The notes: a model not told the origin generated them from the letters alone. A stretch of 64,000 nucleotides of DNA from UBA1756 sp045132235 (GCA_045132235.1 JBGURX010000006.1:1-64000); one strand, 5' to 3'; shown: positions 36,352 through 45,256, numbered from the stretch's first letter. Program-made: numbers and translations.

Positions 36352-37857
36352 CTATCCGCAGTAGAAATGTTCTTTTACAATCTCCATCATCAGGTCGGGG
36401 TTCTTTTCGAGGCGCTGACGGATATCGGCATCCTTGAAGGACTTGAGGTGCTTGATGATGTCGTCGATCATGTCGGCATTGAACACGCCATGCTTCTCGA
36501 AGATGCTGCGGTGGGCGGAGAGCTGGTCGGCGGATTCGGAGCAGGAGGCGGGAAGCTGGTCGAGGCTTTCGAGGCGGGCTTTGTGTTCCGGCCTGTGGAT
36601 GTTGACATCCACATACGTCCTCTCGGCCAGTTCAAGCGGTTTCTCCATCTCGAAGCCATGGCGGGCGGCCACCACGATACCGGCAAGCAGCAGGTAGATG
36701 TCGGCGGAACCATCAGAGCATCTGAACTCCACGGTCTGCTTCTGGGAGTGATCCACATTGTTGGGCTTCTCCTTGGGATTGGCCATGGCGACCATGTCTT
36801 TGGCGCTGGTCCAGCCGAGCGGCACACGCACCAGCACGGAGCGGTTGCGGTCGCCCCAGCAGATGGAGGTGGGAGCCTCCTGATGGGGAACAAGGCGGAA
36901 GTAGGAGGTGGGGTTGGTGTTGCCGAAGGCCGTAAGCGAAGAAGCACAGGTCATATAGCCGGCGATGGCGTTCTTGGCAATGGAGTTGAGTTTGCCCTTG
37001 GTCACCATCTGGTTCTTGCCGCCTTTGACGATACGGGTGTGGATATGGAGACCGCTGCCGGCCTTGCCGCTGGTGATTTTGGGAGCGAAGGTTACATCAA
37101 GGCCGTACTGGTAGGCGAGGTTGCGGATGATCCACTTGGCGAGAATGAGCTGATCTGCAGCATCCTGCACATCGGTGACGAGGAACTCTATTTCATTCTG
37201 CTCATAAATCTTGTCGCCGAGGGTGAAGTTGCCCACTTCGGAGTGGCCGTATTTGATAAGACCGCCCACCTGTGAGATATAGAGCATGCACTGGGTGCGG
37301 AACTCCTCGAACTTGGCGAAGGGTGCCGACTCGTGGTAACCTTTCTGGTCGGGGGTGAGATAAAGATCTTCCTTGTCGCCAATCACATAGTATTCCAATT
37401 CGCCCATGGCCTGGAAGTCGTAGCCTGTCACCTGCTTGAAGGTTTTCACGGCTTTGCGGAGGATGTATTCCGGAGAGTTTTCCATCGGGAGGCCGTCCTT
37501 ATTGAAATACGAACAGAGGAAGGAGAGCGTGGGGATGGTGGCGAAGGGGTCAACGAAAGCGGTGCGGAAACGCGGAATGACATACATGTCGCTGGAATCG
37601 GCGTGGATAAAGTCGGGGAAGATATTGGAGCCGTCAACGCGCTCGCCGCAGGAGAGAATCTGTTCGAGATAATCGTGGTCGTTGAGCACAAAGTTCAAAG
37701 TCTTGATACGTCCATCACCCGCCACATAGCGGAAGTTGATCATTTGAATCTCATTTTCTTCAACAAAACGAATCATGTCGGCTTTGGTAAAATCCGCAGG
37801 AGCCTTCTTCAGATAAGCCGCCACTTGATTCATGTTCATGTTCTGCTCTTCTTTCAT
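36352..37857 (-). CDS. glnA: Glutamine synthetase (GlnA, type I-like)
   Basis: The 501-residue enzyme would condense glutamate, ammonia and ATP to glutamine in the cytoplasm. Recognisable blocks are the beta-grasp domain with VDGSNIFPDFIHADSSD (74-90), the metal-binding E153-x-E155 in MGELEYYV, NEIEFLVTD (221-229), the active-site GSGLHIHTR (267-275), NPTSYFRLVPHQEAP (315-329), the ATP-site GDRNRSVLVRVP (335-346) and EFRCSDGSADIYL (377-389). The length is that of dodecameric type I enzymes, not the 700-residue GlnN type also common in Bacteroidetes. The NLYD adenylylation motif of enterobacterial GlnA is not evident; the equivalent stretch reads AERTYVDVNIHRPEHKARLE. It is embedded in an operon 3 bp after a lipoprotein gene. 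Several divergent homologues of type I GS have other amine substrates, so true GS activity is likely but not certain. Confidence 0.87.
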   Translation of the reverse strand: MKEEQNMNMNQVAAYLKKAPADFTKADMIRFVEENEIQMINFRYVAGDGRIKTLNFVLNDHDYLEQILSCGERVDGSNIFPDFIHADSSDMYVIPRFRTAFVDPFATIPTLSFLCSYFNKDGLPMENSPEYILRKAVKTFKQVTGYDFQAMGELEYYVIGDKEDLYLTPDQKGYHESAPFAKFEEFRTQCMLYISQVGGLIKYGHSEVGNFTLGDKIYEQNEIEFLVTDVQDAADQLILAKWIIRNLAYQYGLDVTFAPKITSGKAGSGLHIHTRIVKGGKNQMVTKGKLNSIAKNAIAGYMTCASSLTAFGNTNPTSYFRLVPHQEAPTSICWGDRNRSVLVRVPLGWTSAKDMVAMANPKEKPNNVDHSQKQTVEFRCSDGSADIYLLLAGIVVAARHGFEMEKPLELAERTYVDVNIHRPEHKARLESLDQLPASCSESADQLSAHRSIFEKHGVFNADMIDDIIKHLKSFKDADIRQRLEKNPDLMMEIVKEHFYCG

Positions 37858-37860
37858 AAC

Positions 37861-38823
37861 TTACAAATTTATATTGCTGATAGAATTAAAATAATTTCTG
37901 ATTTTCATTTGAAGATAGCGTTCGTTGTCGGAATAGTTTTCGACACGGGGTTCCACACCGTTTTGCATCAGTATCAACCCCTGCTCTGTATTTCCAACCA
38001 GCTGTGCGATGTCAACCGTGGTGACATAGTTGAGCTGGTAGTCTTCAATGACCACATGGTGCAGATCTTCGTTGGCGGACGCAACCGTCACGAAATAGAA
38101 GTTGTTCTCTTCACAATAGGGGGCGATGGCATTCATCACATCGAACCAAGTATCAGGTCTTTCGGATGCTCTGTTGAAGAGGATAACCACTTGATAAGGA
38201 TTCCCTTCAACAAGGCTCTGGGGCGTGCACTTGAACTGTCCCGACTCGCTGACGACATACCTGTCGAGGGCTTCTATTCTGCGCTGCCGCTGGGTGGTGT
38301 CGCGGGCATCGGGGCGCTTCTCATACAACTTTGAAACCAAGAAAGCCCCGTCTTCATCGCGATGCCACGACCACACTTCCGATTCAATCAGCGCACCGGT
38401 GGAGGCAAGGTCGAGGGCTACTGGCACTGCGTCGCGCACGTGCTGTCCGGCGGTCACCAGCAGATAGGTCCAATCCTTGTCTTCCGACTGCACCAGCCAC
38501 AGTTCCTGACTGGCCGGCAGGGGCTCGCGATACAGCAACTTCCACTCTTTGGGAAGCTGTGCAGGAATCGTGACCTTGGTGCCTTCATACTGGAAAGCAT
38601 ACTTGAAAAACTCATTAAAAAAGCCGTCTGGCAGATCATAGGTTTTCGCCGACGGGTCAAGGTCGGCGAAATCTGTCGGAATCGTACTGACGGGACACTC
38701 CGCATCAGCTTTCGACGGCCCCGCCGGCTGCATGGATCTGTCCTTGCATGACGACAGCAGCAAGATGCTGAAAACCATCATGAACAAGATGCTAACGGAC
38801 CGGTTGTATTTCATTTTTTCCAA
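37861..38823 (-). CDS. Predicted lipoprotein, function unknown
   Basis: The 320-residue product has a lipoprotein signal peptide ending in LLLSSC (Cys26 from the ATG at 38823; an in-frame ATG at 38814 is equally possible). The mature part has no recognisable domain. It contains FFNEFFKYAFQYEGTKVTIP, a segment compatible with a beta-sandwich (ELWLVQSEDKDWTYLLVT) and a C-terminal half with alternating strands and helices (PYQVVILFNRASERPDTW, FYFVTVASANEDLHHVV). It lies between dxs (21 bp upstream) and glutamine synthetase (3 bp downstream), so it is cotranscribed with cytoplasmic enzymes although it should face the periplasm. I do not recognise the family. Confidence 0.75.
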   Translation of the reverse strand: MEKMKYNRSVSILFMMVFSILLLSSCKDRSMQPAGPSKADAECPVSTIPTDFADLDPSAKTYDLPDGFFNEFFKYAFQYEGTKVTIPAQLPKEWKLLYREPLPASQELWLVQSEDKDWTYLLVTAGQHVRDAVPVALDLASTGALIESEVWSWHRDEDGAFLVSKLYEKRPDARDTTQRQRRIEALDRYVVSESGQFKCTPQSLVEGNPYQVVILFNRASERPDTWFDVMNAIAPYCEENNFYFVTVASANEDLHHVVIEDYQLNYVTTVDIAQLVGNTEQGLILMQNGVEPRVENYSDNERYLQMKIRNYFNSISNINL

Positions 38824-38844
38824 GTTTTGGATTGGGGGACAAAA

Positions 38845-40752
38845 TTACATGAAATTTTCCGAATAATGGATGATCTTTTCCGCGATTTGCTCGGGGTTGA
38901 AACCGCACTCTCCATAGAGTGAATTCAGGTCGCCATGGTCCACAAAACGGTCGTTGATGGCGATGGGAATCACCGGGATGGGTTGAGGGCTTTGTGCCAC
39001 AAACTCGGCCACTGCAGAGAAGAGTCCGCCATGCGACACGCCATCCTCCACGGTGAACAGCACCTTGTGGCGGGCTGCCACCTCGCTCAACAGCTGTACA
39101 TCCAAGGGTGCGAGGAAGCGCATATCAACATGGGTGGGGTGAAGTCCGGCTGCATTCATCTTGCCCATCGCCTGCTGTACATGCTGTCCCATTTTGCCGA
39201 TGGAAAGCACGACAATGTCTTCTCCTTGCTGCAGCACGCGGCCTTTCCCGATTTCCACTTCCTGCATCGGCAGCTTCCAGTCGGCGTGCACGCCCCTGCC
39301 CCGCGGATAGCGGATGGCGAAGGGAAGGTCGCGGTGACGGTAGGCGGTGTACATCAGATTGCGCAGGTCTATTTCATCCATGGGGGCAGAGATGATCATA
39401 TTGGGGACGGAGCGCAGGAAGGCAAGGTCAAAGATTCCGTGGTGGGTGGCACCATCCTCCCCCACGAGGCCTGCGCGGTCGATGCAGAAGATGACAGGCA
39501 GTTTCTGAAGCGCCACGTCGTGAATGATCTGGTCGTAAGCTCTTTGCAGGAAGGAGGAGTAGATGTTGCAGAAGGGTACCATGCCTTTGGCGGCAAGGCC
39601 TGCGGCGAAGGTCACCGCATGCTGCTCCGCAATGCCCACATCAATGGCACGGTCAGGATAGACTTTGCCGAGGATGGTCAGAGAACAGCCGGTAGCCATA
39701 GCCGGTGTGATGCCTATCACACGTTCGTCTTGACGAGCCAACTCAAGAATCGTTTCTCCAAAAACATCCTGATATTTTGGTGGTTGTCCTGCCTCCGGAG
39801 TGGAGATGCGTTCGCCCGTGTCGGGATCAAACTTGCCGGGAGCATGATAGGTGGTCTGGTTCTGTTCAGCTACGGTAAGTCCCTTCCCTTTCACGGTAAT
39901 GGCATGCAACAAGCGGGCTCCTTTGATAGGCTTCAAGTCGCGCAACACCTTCACAAGATGCTCCACATTATGCCCGTCAACCGGACCGAAATAGCGGAAG
40001 CCCAAAGCCTGGAAGAGGTTGCTGCCCATCAAAATCGTTCCCTTGATGGCATTCCCCATCTTGCTGAAAAAGCGCAAGAGGCGGTTGCGGATGGGCTTAC
40101 TGACGGAAAGGAAGTTCCACAGCCGGTTTTTGGCGCGATTATAGCCAGGTGATGAGGTGATGTTCAACAGGTTACGGCTCATCGCCCCGACATTTTTGTC
40201 GATGGCTATTTTATTGTCATTGAGGATAATCAACACATTGGCCTTTGTCTCCGCCGCGTGGTTCAAGGCCTCGAAAGCCATGCCGCCGCCAATGGAGCCG
40301 TCGCCGATGACCGCGATATAGTTACTTTCATCGTCGCCCGACATTTTCCCCGCCACCGCCATGCCCAAAATAGCGGAAATGGAAGTGGAGGAATGGCCGG
40401 TGCCAAAGGCATCGTACTCGCTTTCCGACATCTTGGGAAATCCACTGATTCCGTGATACTTGCGGTTGGTGTGAAACTGTTCTTTTCTCCCTGTCAGTAT
40501 CTTGTGCGCGTAGGCTTGATGCCCTACGTCCCAGACCAGCTTGTCGGACGGGGTGTCGAACACATAATGGATGGCCACCGCCAATTCCACCGCCCCCAGC
40601 GAAGAGCCCAGATGCCCGGGGTTCTCGGCCGTTTCGGTGATGATGTAATCCCTTATCTCCTCGCACAGGGCAGGCAGTTCCGAAACCTTTAGCTTCCGAA
40701 GGTCTGCCGGCGATTCAATTTGTGAAAGATAGCGGTACTTACTGGTTCTCAT
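38845..40752 (-). CDS. dxs: 1-deoxy-D-xylulose-5-phosphate synthase
   Basis: At 635 residues this is a full-length Dxs, the thiamine-diphosphate enzyme that joins pyruvate and glyceraldehyde 3-phosphate in the first step of the MEP isoprenoid pathway. The N-terminal block NPGHLGSSLGAVELAVA carries H47. The ThDP/Mg motif begins GDGSIGGG at 150 and ends at LNDNKIAI (N178-N180). The second domain has VGIAEQHAVTFAAGLA with the catalytic E376, and the transketolase C-terminal domain follows. The gene overlaps the end of the upstream glycosyltransferase gene by 14 nt. Isoprenoid precursors are needed for undecaprenyl phosphate, which fits the envelope-related neighbours (LptF/G-like permease, glycosyltransferase). 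The product also supplies thiamine and pyridoxal synthesis. Confidence 0.97.
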   Translation of the reverse strand: MRTSKYRYLSQIESPADLRKLKVSELPALCEEIRDYIITETAENPGHLGSSLGAVELAVAIHYVFDTPSDKLVWDVGHQAYAHKILTGRKEQFHTNRKYHGISGFPKMSESEYDAFGTGHSSTSISAILGMAVAGKMSGDDESNYIAVIGDGSIGGGMAFEALNHAAETKANVLIILNDNKIAIDKNVGAMSRNLLNITSSPGYNRAKNRLWNFLSVSKPIRNRLLRFFSKMGNAIKGTILMGSNLFQALGFRYFGPVDGHNVEHLVKVLRDLKPIKGARLLHAITVKGKGLTVAEQNQTTYHAPGKFDPDTGERISTPEAGQPPKYQDVFGETILELARQDERVIGITPAMATGCSLTILGKVYPDRAIDVGIAEQHAVTFAAGLAAKGMVPFCNIYSSFLQRAYDQIIHDVALQKLPVIFCIDRAGLVGEDGATHHGIFDLAFLRSVPNMIISAPMDEIDLRNLMYTAYRHRDLPFAIRYPRGRGVHADWKLPMQEVEIGKGRVLQQGEDIVVLSIGKMGQHVQQAMGKMNAAGLHPTHVDMRFLAPLDVQLLSEVAARHKVLFTVEDGVSHGGLFSAVAEFVAQSPQPIPVIPIAINDRFVDHGDLNSLYGECGFNPEQIAEKIIHYSENFM

Positions 40753-41956
40753 TGTGGATCAAAGCATCGTAAAATTCGGTGAGGTTTTTGGTGATTACCT
40801 CGTTGTTATGGTTGAGGGCTACAAAGTTACGGGCATTTTCGCCAAGGATGGCGCAGATGTCAGGCGTGTTCACACACTTGGCGATGGCCTCCACGAACTC
40901 TTCCGGGGTGTCGGCCACCAAAATGTTCTTCCCATTCTCCACAGCAAGGCCCTCCGCCCCGATGGAAGTAGTGATGATGGTTTTTCCAAGTGCCATTCCC
41001 TCAATGATTTTCACGCGCACGCCGCTGCCCGACAGGATAGGGACAATCATGATGTCTTTGGAAAGGATGAACGCATTGGCGGAAGGCACTTCACCCGCAA
41101 TGATGAGGTTTTTATCCGTGCGTTGGGCGATGGCGGGGGGGATGCAGCGGCCGGCGATCGTGAAGGTGATGCCGGGGAAACGCTCCAGCACCAACGGCCA
41201 CACCTCATCCAAGAAGAACTCGATGCCCTCCACATTGGGGCGCCAGTTCATGCTGCCCACATGGAACAGTTCAGGGACATCAGAGGGCATATACTCTTCA
41301 TCATCCGGATAGTCGTCAATATCAATGCCTAAGGGAAGAATCGTGCCGGGAATATTCCTGTAATGGTCGGCGAAAAAGTTGTAGTCCGGTTCCGAAATGG
41401 CGGCATACGCATCAATCTGTCCCGACAGGCCGCATTCATAGCGCTCCAGCTGGTTCGACATATAGCGGATGGCCCATTTCTTGAACCAGTTTCTTTCGTT
41501 TTTTGCCACTCTTTTCCATATCTGATGCTCGATATTATGGGTTCTCAGCACAATTTTCGCCTTGGAATGCTGACGGATGACGGGAATATAAGGAGTGGTA
41601 AAGAGAGATTCCAGATGGATGATATCGAACTGATCCTTCTTCAGAACTTCTGCAATTTTTTTAGCAAAAGCCTTGGAATAAAAGCGATTAACCTGATATG
41701 CCTTACGGGTGAAAATGGTTTTGAATGCCGCAGCATACGAGATGGAGGTGTCCACAAAAACAGACTCAAAGCCTGTAGCGGACAGATACTCGGCGGGCAA
41801 GCTATAGGGGTTTACCTTGTGTTTGGGCGTTTCTATGGCAAGCACCTTCACGCGATGGCCCGCATGCAGCAAGCCCTGCGTAACATTATTCATGGCAATG
41901 GTTCCGCCATCAGAGGGAGGATAGGGAGGTTTATGACAAATCTGTAGAATCTTCAT
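40739..41956 (-). CDS. Glycosyltransferase family 4 (GT-B fold)
   Basis: The 405-residue protein starts MKILQICHKPPYPPSDGG, the usual nucleotide-sugar glycosyltransferase opening, and has the GT4 C-terminal donor site: ELFHVGSMNWRPNVEGIEFF, FTIAGRC, then GSGVRVKIIEGMALGKTIIT with the Glu (IIEGMALG) that contacts the donor phosphates or sugar. It has no signal peptide or membrane span, so it acts at the cytoplasmic face of the inner membrane. The donor and acceptor are unknown; transfer to an LPS or capsule intermediate is plausible. Its ATG overlaps the stop of the LptF/G gene as TAATG, suggesting translational coupling, and its 3' end overlaps dxs by 14 nt. Confidence 0.88.
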   Translation of the reverse strand: MKILQICHKPPYPPSDGGTIAMNNVTQGLLHAGHRVKVLAIETPKHKVNPYSLPAEYLSATGFESVFVDTSISYAAAFKTIFTRKAYQVNRFYSKAFAKKIAEVLKKDQFDIIHLESLFTTPYIPVIRQHSKAKIVLRTHNIEHQIWKRVAKNERNWFKKWAIRYMSNQLERYECGLSGQIDAYAAISEPDYNFFADHYRNIPGTILPLGIDIDDYPDDEEYMPSDVPELFHVGSMNWRPNVEGIEFFLDEVWPLVLERFPGITFTIAGRCIPPAIAQRTDKNLIIAGEVPSANAFILSKDIMIVPILSGSGVRVKIIEGMALGKTIITTSIGAEGLAVENGKNILVADTPEEFVEAIAKCVNTPDICAILGENARNFVALNHNNEVITKNLTEFYDALIHNENQ

Positions 41957-43446
41957 TACACTCGGGTTTTATGGAATTTTTTGTGAAAGAAATCTTTTAC
42001 TTTTCTAAAGAAATTGACATACGCATCAGGCGACATCATGGCGGAATCCATGGTAGCCTTGTAAGTCAAGAAGATACATATCGGTATGGTGATAAAAGTG
42101 GAAAGCCACATTCCCAACCAGACGGGGGTGTCGCCATTTTTCGCCATTTTTTCTCCAAAAATAGAAATGACGAAATAGAAGGCGAAGAATATCACGGTGA
42201 TTACCAACGGGATACCAATTCCACCCTTACGGATAATCGTACCCAACGGAGCCCCGATAAAGAAAAAGAGGAAGCAAGCCAGTGGCAATGCCAAGCGCTG
42301 ATGGAACTCAATCTGATATTCCCTTAACTCTTTCTCTTTCAACTCGGTAATAAGATGCGACTGCGAAAGGCTTCCCAGCAGATTGTCGGCTTTGGCAAGG
42401 GCACGATAGTACACCTGCTCGCGATAGGAAGGTTCCAGTTTTTCCATCTGAAAATGCAGTTTTTCAGCGGGCAGTTTCTTCCATTCTTCCCCCCTGACTT
42501 TCAAATCTTTATAATATGCTGCCTCATATTTTCGGAAAACATCGGCAGAAATGTCGGTGATTTCTGACTTCTTCACTTCAATATCTTCATTAATCTTCTC
42601 TATTTTAGACGCTTTGCTACTTTCTTTGAAAAACTCATCGCTCACATTCTGCATCTCAAAAGAGGAAATGTCCATTTTCAAATATTGCTTTTTGAACCTT
42701 GCAAAAAAATAAGGATAAGAGGCTCCACGGCTGTTTTGATTCCGGCTCTCATCCCACAGATAACCATCGTATAAAGTGAAGACAAAGTACTTTTTGTCAG
42801 GCGTGATGGTCATAGTGCCGCGTTTGGCATACGTACCGGTAATGTTCCCCATGAACTTGGAGTGATCGTAGATGAGCACATCTTCAATGTTTTCATTATC
42901 ACGATGTTTCTTGCCAATACGGATGATGTATCCATCGATGCCGTCGTAGAAAACCCCTTCATCCATACTGAGAGTGGGCTTCTGCTCGGCAATTTCGTAC
43001 ATCATGGTGCGCCACTTGACGTATGCTGCGGGCACCACATTGTCGGAAAACCAGAAAGAAAAAACTGCCAATAACAAAGCAATCAAGGCCAGTGGCTTCA
43101 TCAGACTGGTGATGGAAATACCGGCCGATTTCAAGGCAACAATCTCATATTTTTCTCCCAGATTGCCGAAGGTCATCAATGAAGAAAGCAGCACTGCCAA
43201 GGCCAAAGCCAAACTGACAAAAGTAGCTGATACGTAGAACAATAACTCCAATATCAAATACCATTCCAACCCCTTTCCCACAAGGTCGTCCACATACTTC
43301 CAGAGAAACTGCATGTCAATGATCAGCAGGGCGAGGAAAAAAGTGAGGAAGAAGGGAGACACGAACTTCTTGACCAAATACCGATAGACGATTTTGGTGA
43401 AAGAAATATCGAAGAAATGTCTCTGTAGTTTGGGTCGAGGTTTCAC
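41956..43446 (-). CDS. LptF/LptG-family permease (LPS export ABC transporter membrane component)
   Basis: The 496-residue protein has the YjgP/YjgQ layout. Three to four spans occupy the first about 130 residues (FVSPFFLTFFLALLIID, YLILELLFYVSATFVSLALA, LMKPLALIALLLAVFSF). A large periplasmic beta-jellyroll domain runs from about 140 to 380, and three further spans follow near the end (LPLACFLFFFIGAPLGTII, IPLVITVIFFAFYFVISIFG, WLSTFITIPICIFLTY). The cytoplasmic coupling segment NLGEKYEIVALKSAGISI is the loop that meets the LptB ATPase. LptF and LptG extract LPS from the inner membrane and pass it to LptC; which of the two this is cannot be decided. The periplasmic domain contains an unusually long Lys/Glu-rich helical insertion (about 270-360, KASKIEKINEDIEVKKSE onward), common in Bacteroidetes members. 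It starts 10 bp after the transketolase subunit. Confidence 0.88.
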   Translation of the reverse strand: MKPRPKLQRHFFDISFTKIVYRYLVKKFVSPFFLTFFLALLIIDMQFLWKYVDDLVGKGLEWYLILELLFYVSATFVSLALALAVLLSSLMTFGNLGEKYEIVALKSAGISITSLMKPLALIALLLAVFSFWFSDNVVPAAYVKWRTMMYEIAEQKPTLSMDEGVFYDGIDGYIIRIGKKHRDNENIEDVLIYDHSKFMGNITGTYAKRGTMTITPDKKYFVFTLYDGYLWDESRNQNSRGASYPYFFARFKKQYLKMDISSFEMQNVSDEFFKESSKASKIEKINEDIEVKKSEITDISADVFRKYEAAYYKDLKVRGEEWKKLPAEKLHFQMEKLEPSYREQVYYRALAKADNLLGSLSQSHLITELKEKELREYQIEFHQRLALPLACFLFFFIGAPLGTIIRKGGIGIPLVITVIFFAFYFVISIFGEKMAKNGDTPVWLGMWLSTFITIPICIFLTYKATMDSAMMSPDAYVNFFRKVKDFFHKKFHKTRV

Positions 43447-43456
43447 GGCTCAACAG

Positions 43457-44311
43457 TTAGAAATCGCCAAGGGAGGTGGTGGGCAGCTGTTTCAGGGCTG
43501 CCTCTGCCTGTTCCTGATTGGGAGGAGTGCCATGCCATTTGTGGGTACCCATCATGAAATCAACGCCCATGCCCATCTCGCTTTTCATGACAATCACCAC
43601 GGGGTTGCCCTGTCCCAATTTCGACTTCGCGTCATGGAGAGTGTCCACAACTTGCTGCATATCATTACCATCCATCTCCAAGACTGTCCAGTTGAAGGCT
43701 TCCATCTTGGCCTTGAGGGAGCCAAGCGGCATGACATCGTCGGTAGAGCCGTCAATCTGTTTCTTGTTGTGGTCGATGATGGTGATGAGGTTGTCCACCT
43801 GTTTGCCGCCGGCGAACATGAAGGCTTCCCAAATCTGTCCTTCTTCGAGTTCGCCGTCGCCGGTAAGCACGAAAACGGTATGGGTGTCTTGGTTCTGCTT
43901 TTTAGCGATGGCGGCACCGATGGCCACGGAGACTCCCTGTCCGAGCGAGCCGGAGGCGATGCGGAGGCCGGGAAGTTTCTCTACCGGGGTGGGGTGTCCC
44001 TGCAGGCGGGTACCCAGCTTTCTGAAAGTGGCTAACTCGCTGACATCGAAGTATCCACGGCGGGCCATGATGCTGTAGAGCATCGGGGAGATGTGGCCGT
44101 TGGAGAGGAAAAACATATCCTCTCCCCTGCCCTCCCGCGTGAAACGGGCGGGATCGATATCCATGACCTCAAAATACAAAGCAGTCACCACATCCGTGCA
44201 GCCCAGCGATCCTCCCGGATGACCGGATTTGGCGTTGTAAACCATTCTGATGATATCACGGCGCACCTGAGCCGCAATTTCCTTTAATTGTTCTACTGTT
44301 TTCATATTCAA
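43457..44311 (-). CDS. Transketolase N-terminal subunit (split type)
   Basis: The 284-residue protein covers the pyrophosphate-binding half of transketolase, the normal size for the N-subunit of two-gene transketolases. It contains AKSGHPGGSLGCTD (H31), LSNGHISPMLYS, GSLGQGVSVAIG, and the ThDP/Mg motif starting GDGELEEGQ at 151 and ending IDHNKKQIDG (N182). It would move two-carbon ketol units between pentose and other sugar phosphates, but only with a C-terminal subunit supplying the catalytic Glu. No such gene is present in this window, although it usually follows directly. Here the LptF/G permease gene follows after 10 bp. The upstream neighbour is a gene of unknown function, 23 bp away. 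The partner may be encoded elsewhere, or the subunit may have another partner. Confidence 0.88.
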   Translation of the reverse strand: MNMKTVEQLKEIAAQVRRDIIRMVYNAKSGHPGGSLGCTDVVTALYFEVMDIDPARFTREGRGEDMFFLSNGHISPMLYSIMARRGYFDVSELATFRKLGTRLQGHPTPVEKLPGLRIASGSLGQGVSVAIGAAIAKKQNQDTHTVFVLTGDGELEEGQIWEAFMFAGGKQVDNLITIIDHNKKQIDGSTDDVMPLGSLKAKMEAFNWTVLEMDGNDMQQVVDTLHDAKSKLGQGNPVVIVMKSEMGMGVDFMMGTHKWHGTPPNQEQAEAALKQLPTTSLGDF

Positions 44312-44334
44312 AGATTGATGGATATGTGTTTCTA

Positions 44335-44856
44335 TTATTTGTTTTCTGACAGACGGCTGAGCTCATCCTCTAACTGGAGCAGAAGGTAGCCGCCGAGGGC
44401 CGCCAAAAGCTCCAAATTCTGGAAATAGAAGAAATCCTTGGAGAATTCAATGTCACCCCGTTCCTGTCCGGAAATCGTGAGCATGAATTTCATCACCGTT
44501 CTGTTTTTCTCATTCACCCAACCCCAATGGTTTTTCCATAAAGCCAGCGGTTTGAAGGAGAGGGCCGCCCCGTCGAGACAGATGCTGGATTTTCCATAAA
44601 GATCCAGAAAAAGCTCTCCGAGATCGGTCTCTTCATTCTCTTTTCTCACACTGATATAGGGAATGAAAATGCCTTGACGTTTTATGGTATAAGAGCCTTC
44701 CGGTGTTTCCAGACGTGCCAAAGACCCCTGACCATGTATGAGGTCGATGGTGGCGAAAATATCCGTGTCGGAAGCGATTTGGTAAAACTTCTTCGTAACA
44801 TCCGGCTTGATCAGTTTGATGCCGGTAATCTGATTTTCAGAAATTTTCTTTAACAT
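44335..44856 (-). CDS. Conserved protein of unknown function between HIT protein and transketolase
   Basis: I chose the ATG at 44856 (MLKKISENQITG), 1 bp after the HIT gene stop. The longer open frame starting at 45015 runs antiframe through the HIT gene and is not credible. The 173-residue product has no signal peptide. Its pattern is mostly beta (FATIDLIHGQGSLARLETP, SYTIKRQGIFIPYISVR, RTVMKFMLTISGQERGDIEF) and ends in a hydrophobic helix (LELLAALGGYLLLQLEDELS). This strand-rich core with a long C-terminal hydrophobic helix recalls the tubby/LURP-one/scramblase-like fold, but the resemblance is only in overall pattern and I do not assign a function. Its tight spacing makes it part of the greA operon. 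Confidence 0.75.
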   Translation of the reverse strand: MLKKISENQITGIKLIKPDVTKKFYQIASDTDIFATIDLIHGQGSLARLETPEGSYTIKRQGIFIPYISVRKENEETDLGELFLDLYGKSSICLDGAALSFKPLALWKNHWGWVNEKNRTVMKFMLTISGQERGDIEFSKDFFYFQNLELLAALGGYLLLQLEDELSRLSENK

Positions 44857-44857
44857 A

Positions 44858-45256
44858 TTAATACTGAACAGATTTTGAAATTTTCTCCGCAATTTCTGCC
44901 ATCTCTTCAGCCGAAAGCTGGCATTTAGGATTGGCAAAGTTGAGATCGCCCACCTTGTTGATGGGAACGAGATGGATATGGGTGTGGGGCACTTCAATGC
45001 CGATGACAGCCACACCGATTCTCATGCAGGGCACATTGGCTTCGATAGCCTTGGCGACCTTCTTGGCGAACACCATCATGTCGGCGAGCATTTTGTCGTC
45101 AAGGTCGAAGATGTAGTCGTTCTGGAGCTTCGGCACAACCAGTGTATGGCCTTTTGCAAGGGGGTTGATGTCAAGGAAGGCAAAGAATTGTTCATCCTCG
45201 GCAATTTTATAACAAGGTATTTCTCCTTTGATGATTTTGGTAAAAATAGTATCCAT
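44858..45256 (-). CDS. HIT-family nucleotide hydrolase/transferase
   Basis: The 132-residue cytoplasmic protein is a complete histidine-triad protein. It has the N-terminal IFTKIIKGEIPCYKI, DINPLAKGHTLVVPK, and the catalytic triad HTHIHLVP with H91, H93 and H95, the last His of the triad forming the nucleotidylated intermediate in this family. HIT/Hint proteins hydrolyse adenosine phosphoramidates and related nucleotide conjugates. Its ATG overlaps the stop of greA as TAATG, so the two are translationally coupled; greA next to a HIT gene is a recurrent arrangement in Bacteroidetes as far as I know. The physiological substrate is unknown. Confidence 0.93.
   Translation of the reverse strand: MDTIFTKIIKGEIPCYKIAEDEQFFAFLDINPLAKGHTLVVPKLQNDYIFDLDDKMLADMMVFAKKVAKAIEANVPCMRIGVAVIGIEVPHTHIHLVPINKVGDLNFANPKCQLSAEEMAEIAEKISKSVQY

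Noticed and set aside
44857..45015. Upstream extension of the 173-residue protein gene.
   Set aside because: It lies wholly within the HIT gene in another frame and gives a Ser/Pro/Arg-rich shadow translation.
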